DNA of 64,000 nt, from positions 124,001 to 188,000 of the forward strand of contig NZ_VOPL01000005.1 in assembly GCF_007993065.1 (NCBI RefSeq), in the 5' to 3' direction. The position numbers and the translations under genes are program-made. Source of the DNA: Paracoccus aurantiacus. GTDB taxonomy: Bacteria > Pseudomonadota > Alphaproteobacteria > Rhodobacterales > Rhodobacteraceae. Positions 52,615 through 60,981 of this stretch are shown in pieces. The notes below the pieces were generated by a model that saw only the letters and a list, made by a program, of their open reading frames with translations, made no database searches and was not told the origin of the DNA. Each line of letters opens with the position of its first letter. Position 1 is the first letter of the stretch.

Positions 52615-54099
52615 ATGGCCTCGGATATTACGGCAAATACCGTCGATGAGGTTCTTCCGCCCGCCAGGCTGTTCACGCTTGGCCTTCAACATGTGCTGGT
52701 GATGTATGCCGGCGCCATCGCCGTGCCGCTGATCATTGGTCGCGCCCTTGCGCTGGAGCCGGAGCAGGTGGCCTTTCTGATCTCTGCCGACTTGTTCGTT
52801 TGCGGTCTGGTCACGATCATCCAGTCCTACGGAATGACCCCGTATTTCGGGGTCAAGCTGCCGGTTATGATGGGCGTGACCTTCGCCTCTGTCGGGCCGA
52901 TGGTGTCAATCGCGCTTGCCAATCCCGGCACCGAGGGCGCGCGGATGCTTTTCGGGGCAATCATGGCGGCGGGCGTCATCTCGATGCTGATTGCGCCGCT
53001 GATGTCGCGCCTGATCCGCTTTTTCCCGCCAATCGTGACGGGCTCGATCATCCTCGTGATCGGGGTCAGCCTGATGCGGATCGGGATCAACTGGATCTTC
53101 GGGCTGCCGGTCGGGCCGACCGCGCCAAAGACCGTGAACCCTGACGCGCAGGCATGGGTCGATACCGTCACCAGCCTGAACGGCGCGCCGCCGGTCCCGG
53201 CGGGTTTTGCCCTGGCGCCGACCGTCGACAACCCGGCATATGCCGCGCCCCAGAACTTTCTGATCGCGGCCATCGTGCTGGGAACGATCATTCTGGTGAT
53301 GAAATATGCGCGCGGTTTTCTGGGCAATATCGCGGTGCTGGCCGGCATCGTCGTGGGCGCGCTTGTCGCCGCCGCACTGGGGCTGATGCATTTCGACCGC
53401 GTCGATACGGCAGGCTGGTTCGCGCTGATCACACCCTTCCATTTCGGTATGCCGATCTTCGATCCGATCATGATCCTGACGATGACGCTGGTGATGATCG
53501 TCGTAATGATCGAATCGCTGGGCATGTTCCTGGCACTGGGAGAGATGTGCGGCCGCCATCCGACCCAGCAGGCGCTTGCCGCCGGTCTTCGGACCGACGG
53601 GCTTGGCACGCTGATCGGCGGCCTGTTCAACACCTTCCCCTACACGTCGTTCAGCCAGAATGTCGGGCTGGTCGGTGTCACCGGCGTGCGGTCCCGCTTT
53701 GTCTGTGTGGCCGGCGGCGCGATCATGATCGTGCTGGGTCTTGTGCCGAAGATGGGCGCATTGGTCGAGGCGCTGCCGACCGTTGTTCTGGGTGGGGCCG
53801 GGCTGGTCATGTTCGGAATGGTCGCCGCGACGGGCATCCGCATCCTGACCGGGGTGGACTTCAAGACCAACCGCAGCAACGCGTTTATCGTCGCGGTGTC
53901 GCTTGGGATGGGGATGATCCCGCTGATCGCCCCCGACTTCAAGATGCACATCCCCCATGCCATCCACCCGCTGATCGATTCCGGTATCCTTCTGGCATCA
54001 ATCACCGCGCTGGTTCTGAACATGGTCTTCAACGGCGCGGCGCCGCTGTCGGATGATGAACTGCGCGAGGCGGCGATGCAGGCAGATAGCGGTCACTGA
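52615..54099 (+). CDS. NCS2-family xanthine/urate permease
   Basis: A 494-residue nucleobase:cation symporter with about 12-14 hydrophobic segments: LFTLGLQHVLVMYAGAIAVPLIIGRALAL at the N-terminus and the NCS2 signature FSQNVGLVGVTGVRSRFVC (about residues 346-365). That signature, with Gln-Asn and the downstream Thr-Gly, fits the xanthine/urate branch (UapA, UacT, XanQ) more than the uracil branch. It is between ureidoglycine aminohydrolase and malate synthase in the purine locus. Import of urate or xanthine is the expected role. Confidence 0.92.
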   Translation: MASDITANTVDEVLPPARLFTLGLQHVLVMYAGAIAVPLIIGRALALEPEQVAFLISADLFVCGLVTIIQSYGMTPYFGVKLPVMMGVTFASVGPMVSIALANPGTEGARMLFGAIMAAGVISMLIAPLMSRLIRFFPPIVTGSIILVIGVSLMRIGINWIFGLPVGPTAPKTVNPDAQAWVDTVTSLNGAPPVPAGFALAPTVDNPAYAAPQNFLIAAIVLGTIILVMKYARGFLGNIAVLAGIVVGALVAAALGLMHFDRVDTAGWFALITPFHFGMPIFDPIMILTMTLVMIVVMIESLGMFLALGEMCGRHPTQQALAAGLRTDGLGTLIGGLFNTFPYTSFSQNVGLVGVTGVRSRFVCVAGGAIMIVLGLVPKMGALVEALPTVVLGGAGLVMFGMVAATGIRILTGVDFKTNRSNAFIVAVSLGMGMIPLIAPDFKMHIPHAIHPLIDSGILLASITALVLNMVFNGAAPLSDDELREAAMQADSGH

Positions 54100-54128
54100 C
54101 GGTGCGGCACAGGTCCTGTTTGGGCTAA

Positions 54129-54188
54129 CAGGGCTTGCCCTGCCCGCGACGAGCCACCACAAGGGTGCGGCAGGTTTCTGCCGCGCCC
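54129..54188 (+). terminator. Two successive hairpins before malate synthase G
   Basis: The first is a 14-bp palindrome CAGGGC-TT-GCCCTG (54129-54142). The second has 11-bp arms (54163-54173, 54178-54188, one T-G wobble) with a GTTT loop and is followed by ATTT. They sit between the permease stop and the malate synthase start. The second looks like a terminator or attenuator for the permease transcript; together they may form alternative leader structures of glcB. Confidence 0.5.
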
Positions 54189-54213
54189 ATTTAACGATAA
54201 GGGAGACGCCGAT

Positions 54214-56370
54214 ATGGCATATGTTGACAAGGCTGGCCTTCAGGTCGCCACAGAACTGGCCGATTTTGCCGAGAACAAGCTTTTGGCAGGTATCGACGTA
54301 TCTGCGGACGATTTCTGGGCCGGTCTCGCCGATCTGGTGGCGCGGTTCGCCCCCAAAAATGCCGAGGCGCTGGAAAAGCGGGAGGAACTGCAGGCAGCCA
54401 TCGACAAATGGCATGTCGCGCATCGCAATGCCGATTTCGATGCCGAAGCCTATCGCGCCTTTCTCGAACAGATCGGCTATCTGAAGCCCGAAGGCCCCGA
54501 TTTCACCATCGATACTGCCAATGTCGATCCCGAGGTCGCGACCATCAGCGGTCCGCAACTGGTCGTGCCGGTGATGAATGCCCGTTTCGCGCTGAACGCC
54601 GCCAATGCCCGCTGGGGCAGCCTTTATGATGCGCTTTACGGCTCGGACGCGATGGGTTCTCTGCCTGAGGGCAAGGGGTATGACGCGGCGCGGGGTGCGC
54701 AGGTGATCGCCTGGGCGAAGGATTTTCTGGATCAGGCCGTGCCGCTGAAAGATGCCAGCCACGCCGATGTGACCGGCTATACCGTCAAGGACGGCAAACT
54801 GGTCGCCACGACCGACAATGGCGAGGCAGCGCTTGCCGATCCGTCGAATTTCGCGGGCCATATCGGCGATGCGTCAAAGCCTGACGGCATCGTTCTTGTC
54901 CATAACGGCCTGCATATCATCATCGACATCGACCCCGATCATGCGATCGGCAAGACCGACAAGGCCGGCGTCAGCGATGTGCGGCTGGAATCTGCGATCT
55001 CTGCGATCATGGATTGCGAGGATTCCGTTGCCGCCGTCGATGCCACCGACAAGGTGCTGGCCTATGGGAACTGGCTGGGTCTGATGGACGGCTCGCTTGA
55101 GGAATCGTTCGAAAAGGGCGGCAAGCAAATGACGCGCAGTCTGAACCCCGACATTGCCTATACCGCGCAGGACGGCACCGCAGCCAAGCTGAAAGGCCGT
55201 GCGCTGATGTTCGTGCGCAATGTCGGCCACCTGATGACCAACCCCGCGGTGCTGACCGCCGAAGGGCAGGAGATTCCGGAAGGGATCATGGATGCGCTGT
55301 TCACGGTCGCGGCCACGATGCACGACCTGAATAGCGCGCAGGCCAATTCCGAAGCCTCGGTCTATATCGTGAAGCCGAAGATGCACGGCCCGGACGAGGT
55401 TGCGCTGGCGGACGAGATTTTCGGCGCCGTCGAAGACATTCTCGGCCTGCCGCGCCACACGATCAAGATCGGCATCATGGACGAGGAGCGCCGGACGTCG
55501 GCCAATCTCAAGGAATGCATCCGCGCCGCGCGCCATCGCGCCGCCTTCGTCAATACCGGCTTCCTTGACCGTACGGGGGACGAGATCCACACCTCGATGG
55601 AAGCGGGCCTGATGAAGCGCAAGGCGCAGATGAAGGATGAGCCGTGGCTGTCCAGCTATGAGGACCGCAATGTCGATATCGCGCTTGCGTGCGGCTTTCA
55701 GGGCAAGGGCCAGATCGGCAAGGGCATGTGGGCCATGCCCGACCGGATGCAAGCGATGCTGGAAGCCAAGATCGGCCACCCGAAATCAGGCGCAAACTGC
55801 GCATGGGTGCCGTCGCCGACCGCCGCCACCCTGCACGCGACGCATTACCACCAGGTCAATGTGAAGGACCGGCAGGACGAGATCATGAAGGCGGCCCCGC
55901 GCCGCAAGCTGTCAGAACTGCTGACGATCCCGCTTGCGCCGTCAAACGGCTATCCCGAGGACGAGATCGACGCCGAAATCCTGAACAACGCGCAGGGCAT
56001 TCTTGGCTATGTCGTCCGTTGGGTCGATCAGGGCGTCGGCTGTTCAAAGGTGCCGGACATCAACGATGTCGGCCAGATGGAGGACCGCGCGACCTGCCGG
56101 ATTTCGTCGCAGATGCTTGCGAACTGGCTGCATCACGGCATCGTCACCGAGGATCGCGTGATGGAGGCGATGAAGAAAGCCGCCGCTATCGTGGACCGCC
56201 AGAACGAGGGCGATCCGGATTATCTTCCGATGGGCGACGGCTCGGACTCGCTGGCCTTCCAGGCCGCCTGCGATCTGGTCTTCAAGGGCCGCGAACAGCC
56301 CTCAGGCTATACCGAGCCGCTGCTGCATGCGTATCGCCGCAAGTTCAAGGAACAGCACGGCGTCGCGTAG
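54214..56370 (+). CDS. glcB: Malate synthase G
   Basis: A 718-residue cytosolic enzyme condensing glyoxylate with acetyl-CoA to malate. It has the MSG-specific length and motifs: [23 protein letters not shown] at the N-terminus, [88 protein letters not shown] with the acidic magnesium ligands, and the late [24 protein letters not shown] with the catalytic aspartate. Here it probably consumes glyoxylate made by AllA from purines. A hairpin follows the stop. Confidence 0.97.
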   Translation: MAYVDKAGLQVATELADFAENKLLAGIDVSADDFWAGLADLVARFAPKNAEALEKREELQAAIDKWHVAHRNADFDAEAYRAFLEQIGYLKPEGPDFTIDTANVDPEVATISGPQLVVPVMNARFALNAANARWGSLYDALYGSDAMGSLPEGKGYDAARGAQVIAWAKDFLDQAVPLKDASHADVTGYTVKDGKLVATTDNGEAALADPSNFAGHIGDASKPDGIVLVHNGLHIIIDIDPDHAIGKTDKAGVSDVRLESAISAIMDCEDSVAAVDATDKVLAYGNWLGLMDGSLEESFEKGGKQMTRSLNPDIAYTAQDGTAAKLKGRALMFVRNVGHLMTNPAVLTAEGQEIPEGIMDALFTVAATMHDLNSAQANSEASVYIVKPKMHGPDEVALADEIFGAVEDILGLPRHTIKIGIMDEERRTSANLKECIRAARHRAAFVNTGFLDRTGDEIHTSMEAGLMKRKAQMKDEPWLSSYEDRNVDIALACGFQGKGQIGKGMWAMPDRMQAMLEAKIGHPKSGANCAWVPSPTAATLHATHYHQVNVKDRQDEIMKAAPRRKLSELLTIPLAPSNGYPEDEIDAEILNNAQGILGYVVRWVDQGVGCSKVPDINDVGQMEDRATCRISSQMLANWLHHGIVTEDRVMEAMKKAAAIVDRQNEGDPDYLPMGDGSDSLAFQAACDLVFKGREQPSGYTEPLLHAYRRKFKEQHGVA

Positions 56371-56387
56371 GTGGCTGCAGTAAAGGT

Positions 56388-56409
56388 ATCGGCGCCTGAT
56401 CGCGCCGAT
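56388..56409 (+). terminator. Hairpin after malate synthase G
   Basis: Perfect 8-bp arms ATCGGCGC and GCGCCGAT enclose a 6-nt loop, 17 bp after the malate synthase stop. The T-run after it is poor (CCTTG). It is the left boundary of the foreign-looking HEPN-like gene region. Confidence 0.6.
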
Positions 56410-56556
56410 CCTTGCTGCGTAAAATTCAAGCGCGCTCGTCAGTCGTCTTCGAGTCGGGACTATCGTCTTGTATGAAGGTTTATGCGGACAGAGTTGTCGT
56501 TGCCAAGCTGGGCACGAATGTCCGATCTGTAATATCCGCGCCCTATTCCGACGAAT

Positions 56557-57630
56557 TCACGCTGCCCCTCTCCGCTTCGCCCTGTCTGCAGCCCAGATGT
56601 CGTCGATGGATTCAACCGCCAAAGTTTCTTGTATCCGCTTGATGGCCGTGGGCGAGTATCGTGCGTGTGTGACGCCGCTGATCTGAAATTCCTTAAAACA
56701 GTCGGGGTCTTCACGGAGGGCGAGATAATCTACCACGGCGCGAGATTTCGGCGGAGTGAGCCCCACCTTTTCTGCCAAATCTTTCGCTCCCAGGCTGTAG
56801 TAGCCCAACTCATTCACACGTCGTATTGCTACGACCGCACCAGCCCCTTCGCCCTCCTTTAGGAGTTGGACTGGCGTTCCCTCGTTCTTCGTGAGGCGAA
56901 GGCAAAGGGTTGGGCCATCTCCTTCTGCCGTGATGTTGATCGACGCCACGCCGGGGAAGACGGTGGACCATGCCTCGCCATCGGCGATGCGCCTACAGAC
57001 CTTCTGCAGTTCTCGGTCGCTAGGCTGTTCGTAATCGCCGTTCACCGCGCTCTCTAGCACAGCCAAGCTCCGTGCCTTTGCTACGGCATCCATTCTCCTT
57101 CGGGTGCCGGGAGCCAAGAGCCCCTTTATTTCCTCGATCTCCTTGTCAAATAGGGCCGCCAAGTCCTTTGGCGCCGTCGTGGAAATTGGAAGGACGCGCT
57201 CCGGCAGTTCGAGCAAAAGCTTCTCCTCAAAGATGTCGTCGTGAATATCGCGAAAGAGCGTAACGCCCGCCTGAGCATAGAAATACAACTGATGCTCTGA
57301 CATATCGACGAGGTAGTGCTGGGCTGCATCCCGCTGCCCGTTAATCGTTTGAAGTGTAAGCGCCTGCTCGTCGGTCAGGAATTTCATGCCAGCGTCGGTC
57401 AACCCCCTGCGGACGCAGGCGTCAAAACCGATCGTCTGTTTCTCGCGCGCCTTCCTAATCTGCCCACCCTTCTGCCGAATTGCCGATTTGAGGAGCATCT
57501 CGAAGGAGTGGTCCAGCAAGATGAGAACGGCCTCCGCCCTGCCGCGATCCCAAGGGCGGTTGAAGTGGTCGATAGAAAGCACCAGCGCGTTTATCGCCTT
57601 TTCGCGAAGCTGACGAACTTCCTTCTTCAT
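56557..57630 (-). CDS. DUF3644-family protein with a HEPN-type R-x4-H motif
   Basis: A 357-residue protein if the ATG at 57630 is used (GGGA 5-8 nt upstream; the conserved region starts there). The frame stays open upstream to 57816, so a longer form is possible. The first 50 residues fit the DUF3644 pattern (EKAINALVLSIDHFNRP then AVLILLDHSFEMLLKSAIRQK). Arg100 and His105 in GQRDAAQH have the R-x4-H spacing of HEPN ribonucleases. A winged-helix-like region (LGYYSLGAKDLAEKVGLTPPKSRAVVDYL) lies at about 275-303. The first half is all alpha-helical by appearance. Codon use is less GC-biased than its neighbours, suggesting transfer. It interrupts purine catabolism genes. A role in defence or RNA cleavage is a hypothesis only. 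Confidence 0.8.
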   Translation of the reverse strand: MKKEVRQLREKAINALVLSIDHFNRPWDRGRAEAVLILLDHSFEMLLKSAIRQKGGQIRKAREKQTIGFDACVRRGLTDAGMKFLTDEQALTLQTINGQRDAAQHYLVDMSEHQLYFYAQAGVTLFRDIHDDIFEEKLLLELPERVLPISTTAPKDLAALFDKEIEEIKGLLAPGTRRRMDAVAKARSLAVLESAVNGDYEQPSDRELQKVCRRIADGEAWSTVFPGVASINITAEGDGPTLCLRLTKNEGTPVQLLKEGEGAGAVVAIRRVNELGYYSLGAKDLAEKVGLTPPKSRAVVDYLALREDPDCFKEFQISGVTHARYSPTAIKRIQETLAVESIDDIWAADRAKRRGAA

Positions 57631-57812
57631 ACGATTCCCAATGACCTCATAAATCCACGGCAACTCGCTTCTTCCGACATGCGCCAGGTCGTTCGACGAA
57701 CTGAATGACCCAACATCGCTGGAAGCAGCCATTCGCGCAAGAAGCAGCATTGGTCTACCAAGGCTCAAATCGGACATTCGGCAGACGAACAAAGTCGGGT
57801 GGAAAACCGCCC

Positions 57813-58145
57813 TCAACTCCCCCGATAGGTCGAATACCCGTAAGGCGACAGCAGCAGCGGTACGTGGTAATGGCTCGCCTCTGACATGGTAAAGCGCAGC
57901 GGGATCACGTCCAGAAAATCGCGGCTGCCGATATAGTCGCCGGCGTGAAAGACCAGTTCGTAAGTTCCGGTGGCGAACTCGGTTTCCGGCAGGATCTGTT
58001 CGTCAGTGCGGCCGTCGGCGTTGGTGGTTACGGTCTTCAGATGCTCTCGCATCTCGCCGTCCAGCCTGAAAAGTTCGATCTTCAGACCCGCGGCAGGAAT
58101 ACCCTTCGCGGTGTCGAGAACATGCGTTGTCAGATATCCGGCCAT
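57813..58145 (-). CDS. hiuH: 5-Hydroxyisourate hydrolase (transthyretin-like)
   Basis: A 110-residue transthyretin-related enzyme. N-terminal [25 protein letters not shown] carries the active-site histidine, DGRTDEQIL the arginine, [19 protein letters not shown] the C-terminal histidine and diagnostic YRGS end. It hydrolyses 5-hydroxyisourate, made from urate, to OHCU, the substrate of the UraD half of the fused protein encoded divergently at 58307. It has no signal peptide, so it acts in the cytosol. Urate oxidase is not encoded nearby. Confidence 0.96.
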   Translation of the reverse strand: MAGYLTTHVLDTAKGIPAAGLKIELFRLDGEMREHLKTVTTNADGRTDEQILPETEFATGTYELVFHAGDYIGSRDFLDVIPLRFTMSEASHYHVPLLLSPYGYSTYRGS

Positions 58146-58270
58146 GGTTGCCCCTGTTGCTGGTAAGCGCCGTCACCCGGCGCCGGTCAAGTCTGGACGA
58201 GTTCAGCCGCCCATCCCATATTGAACACACAAGAAGGTCATTCTGCAAAAAGGCGAAAGTCAATGCGATA

Positions 58271-58290
58271 GACCTGCGCTAGAACAGGTC
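58271..58290. promoter_or_regulatory. Inverted repeat in the hiuH/puuE divergent promoter
   Basis: Arms GACCTG (58271-58276) and CAGGTC (58285-58290) flank an 8-nt spacer and end 6 bp before the ribosome site of the allantoinase fusion gene. The 161-bp gap between the divergent starts also holds an AT-rich stretch near 58220-58265. A dimeric regulator of ureide catabolism could bind here; none is encoded close by. Confidence 0.45.
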
Positions 58291-58306
58291 ACAAATGGAG
58301 GCTTTC

Positions 58307-59722
58307 ATGAATCGTTACCCTCGCGATATGCGTGGCCACGGCCCGACCCCGCCCGATGCGAAATGGCCCGGCGGCGCGAAGGTCGCAGTTCAGTTCGTGC
58401 TGAACTATGAGGAGGGCGGAGAGAATTCCATTCTGCATGGCGATGCCGCGTCCGAGGCATTTCTGTCCGACATTGCCGGGGCGGCGATGTGGCCGGGGCA
58501 ACGGCACTGGAACATGGAATCCATCTATGAATACGGCGCGCGGGCCGGCTTCTGGCGTCTGCACCGGCTGTTCACCGGCGCAGGCGTTCCGGTCACGATC
58601 TACGGCGTTGCCACGGCACTTGCGCGCAGTCCGGAACAGGTCGCGGCGATGAAGGATGCCGGCTGGGAAATCGCCAGCCACGGCCTGAAATGGGTCGAGC
58701 ACAAGGACATGTCCGAAGCTGACGAGCGCGAAAGCATCGCCGAGGCGATCCGGCTTCACACAGAGGTCGTGGGCCAACCGCCCGAGGGCTGGTATACCGG
58801 GCGATGCAGTTGCAATACGGTCGAACTGACCGCCCAGACCGGGCAGTTCGCCTATATCTCGGATACCTATGATGACGATCTGCCTTACTGGAAGCGGATC
58901 AGGGGGCGCGACCAACTGGTCATCCCCTATACGCTGGAAGCCAATGACATGCGCTTCGCCACCGCGCCGGGCTATATCACCGGCGAGCAGTTCTTCCAGT
59001 ATCTCAAGGATGCTTTTGACGTGCTTTACGCGGAAGGCGAGGCGGGCGCGCCCAAGATGATGAGCGTCGGCCTGCATTGCCGCCTGATCGGGCGACCGGG
59101 CAAGCTTGCGGGACTGAAGCGCTTTATCGAATATATTCAGGGCTTTGATGGCGTCTGGACGCCGCGCCGCATCGACATTGCCCGGCACTGGGCGGCGACC
59201 CATCCGCCCCAGCAATACGAACGCCCATCAGAAATGGAACGCGCCCGCTTTGTCGAGCTGTATGGCGGCATTTTCGAACACTCGCCTTGGATCGCGGACC
59301 GGGCCTTCGATCTGGAACTCGGGCCTGCGCACGATAGCGCGGTCGGTCTGCATAATGCGCTCTGCCGCGTCTTTCGCTCCGCCTCCGAGGAAGAACGGCT
59401 GGGCGTGCTGACCGCGCACCCGGATCTGGCGGGCAAGCTTGCGCAAGCCAAAAGGCTGACCGCGGAATCGACCGAGGAGCAGGCGAGCGCCGGGCTGGAT
59501 GCACTGACCGATGCGGAACGCGCCGAGTTCACCCGGCTGAATGACGATTACGTCGCCAAGCACGGCTTTCCCTTCATCATCGCGGTGCGCGATCACGACA
59601 AGGACGGCATCCTGTCCGCATTCCGACGCCGCATCGACAATGACCGCGCGACCGAATTTGCCGAGGCGTGCCGACAGGTCGAACGCATTGCCGGGCTGCG
59701 GCTGGCGGCGGTTCTGCCATGA
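58307..59722 (+). CDS. Bifunctional allantoinase PuuE / OHCU decarboxylase UraD fusion
   Basis: A 471-residue fusion. Residues 1 to about 300 are the metal-independent PuuE allantoinase of the polysaccharide deacetylase fold (MNRYPRDMRGHGP; FVLNYEEGGENSILHGD; EIASHGLKWVEH; RCSCNTVEL). Residues about 308-471 are OHCU decarboxylase: catalytic His325 in GGIFEHSPWIA, HPDLAGKLA at 371-379, and NDDYVAKHGFPFIIAVR. Two successive steps, OHCU to (S)-allantoin to allantoate, sit in one chain, with the earlier enzyme at the C-terminus. The ATG at 58307 was chosen over one 12 bp upstream because GGAGG lies 5 nt before it and PuuE proteins start M-x-x-YPRDM. It is coupled to allA (ATGA). Confidence 0.95.
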   Translation: MNRYPRDMRGHGPTPPDAKWPGGAKVAVQFVLNYEEGGENSILHGDAASEAFLSDIAGAAMWPGQRHWNMESIYEYGARAGFWRLHRLFTGAGVPVTIYGVATALARSPEQVAAMKDAGWEIASHGLKWVEHKDMSEADERESIAEAIRLHTEVVGQPPEGWYTGRCSCNTVELTAQTGQFAYISDTYDDDLPYWKRIRGRDQLVIPYTLEANDMRFATAPGYITGEQFFQYLKDAFDVLYAEGEAGAPKMMSVGLHCRLIGRPGKLAGLKRFIEYIQGFDGVWTPRRIDIARHWAATHPPQQYERPSEMERARFVELYGGIFEHSPWIADRAFDLELGPAHDSAVGLHNALCRVFRSASEEERLGVLTAHPDLAGKLAQAKRLTAESTEEQASAGLDALTDAERAEFTRLNDDYVAKHGFPFIIAVRDHDKDGILSAFRRRIDNDRATEFAEACRQVERIAGLRLAAVLP

Positions 59723-60213
59723 GCGGGATTACCGCCGAGGCGCTGACCGCAGAGGCATTCGCCCCATTCGGCGAGGTGCTGGAAATCAGTGGCAGCCCCG
59801 ACAAGATCATCAATCAGGGCAAATGCGGGCGGTATCACGACCTCGCCGCGATGGATTTCGCCGCAGAGAACGGCGGTGGCCGCGCAGGGATAAGCCTGTT
59901 TCACGCCGAACTGCGCGAAATGCCCTATACGCTGGACCTGCTGGAGCGTCATCCGCTTGGCTCGCAGGCGTTTATCCCGATGTCCCCATCGCGATTTCTG
60001 GTGACTGTCGCCGAGGATATGGGCGGCAGGCCGGGGACGCCGCGTGCCTTTATCGCGCGGGCAGGGCAGGGCGTTAACCTGCATCGCAATGTCTGGCATG
60101 GCGTTCTGTGTCCGCTGGACGGCAGCGGGCTTTACGGTGTCATCGACAGGATCGGAGAGGGCAGCAATCTGGAAGAATGCTGGCTTGACCCGCCTGTGCT
60201 GATCTCTGCGTAG
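59719..60213 (+). CDS. allA: Ureidoglycolate lyase AllA
   Basis: A 164-residue cupin-like enzyme that splits (S)-ureidoglycolate into glyoxylate and urea. Family blocks are TAEAFAPFGEVLEISG at the N-terminus, GISLFHAELREMPYTLDLLERHPLGSQAFIPM in the middle, FIARAGQGVNLHRNVWHGVLCPL with the active-site histidine, and VIDRIGEGSNLEECWLD at the end. Its two products feed urease and malate synthase G, both encoded in this window. It is coupled to the allantoinase fusion upstream and ends 9 bp before the convergent iron ABC ATPase gene. Confidence 0.95.
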   Translation: MSGITAEALTAEAFAPFGEVLEISGSPDKIINQGKCGRYHDLAAMDFAAENGGGRAGISLFHAELREMPYTLDLLERHPLGSQAFIPMSPSRFLVTVAEDMGGRPGTPRAFIARAGQGVNLHRNVWHGVLCPLDGSGLYGVIDRIGEGSNLEECWLDPPVLISA

Positions 60214-60222
60214 CGTCCGCCC

Positions 60223-60981
60223 TCAGAAATGGTGCAGCACCAGAGGCCGACCGTCATGCTGTGTCACCATAACCGGGGTATCGTAAAGCGCGCCAAGCCC
60301 GTTTTCGGTCAGCACGTCCTGCGGCGCGCCCTCGGCAAGAATGCGGCCATCCTTCAGCGCGACGATATGGTCGGCCCATGCGGCGGCGTAATTCACCTCG
60401 TGCAGCACGACGACGACACTTTTGCCCGACGCGCGGACAAGCTGCGACAGGCGCGCCATCAGGCTGCGGGCATGAGACATGTCGAGATTGTTCAGTGGTT
60501 CGTCCAGCAGCAGCCAGTCGGTATCCTGTGCGAAGGTCATCGCCAGATAGGCGCGCTGCGCCTGGCCGCCGGAAACCTCGTCCAGGAAGCGGTGGGCAAG
60601 CGGCGTCAGGCCGAACGCCTCTAACGCGTCGGCGGTGATCGCGCGGTCCTGCGGCCGGGGCCGACCCTGATGATGCGGCCAGCGACCGAAAGCGACCAGA
60701 TCGGACAATCGCAGCCTGCTTGCGATAACCGTCTGCTGTCCCAGCACGGCCATGCGGCGCGCGATCTCGGCGCTTGGCGTGCGGGCAAGATCGAGGTCGT
60801 CGATATGGATGCTGCCGGTCTGGAGCGGTTCCAGCCGGCCGATCAGGCGCAGGAGCGTGGACTTTCCCGCGCCATTCGGCCCGATCAATGCGGTCAGCCT
60901 GCCGCGCGGCAGATCGGCGGTGATGTCGTTAAGGATGGATGCGCCGCCAATCTGGTGGCTGACGCCTGAAAGCCGGATCAT
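60223..60981 (-). CDS. Siderophore ABC transporter ATP-binding protein (FecE-like)
   Basis: A 252-residue ATPase: Walker A GPNGAGKSTLLRLIG, Q-loop AVLGQQTVIASRLRLSDLVAFGRWPHHQG typical of iron-chelate systems, signature EVSGGQAQRAYLAM, Walker B WLLLDEPLNNLDMSH, and switch histidine in VVVLHEVNYAAAW. It is the last gene of a four-gene minus-strand operon and overlaps the permease upstream of it by 4 bp. It powers uptake through the two FecCD-type permeases. Confidence 0.94.
   Translation of the reverse strand: MIRLSGVSHQIGGASILNDITADLPRGRLTALIGPNGAGKSTLLRLIGRLEPLQTGSIHIDDLDLARTPSAEIARRMAVLGQQTVIASRLRLSDLVAFGRWPHHQGRPRPQDRAITADALEAFGLTPLAHRFLDEVSGGQAQRAYLAMTFAQDTDWLLLDEPLNNLDMSHARSLMARLSQLVRASGKSVVVVLHEVNYAAAWADHIVALKDGRILAEGAPQDVLTENGLGALYDTPVMVTQHDGRPLVLHHF

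Noticed and set aside
57631-57816. A 62-residue N-terminal extension of the DUF3644 gene up to 57816.
   Set aside because: None of the upstream ATG codons has a ribosome site, the DUF3644 pattern starts only after the ATG at 57630, and the longest form would overlap the end of hiuH. It cannot be fully excluded.
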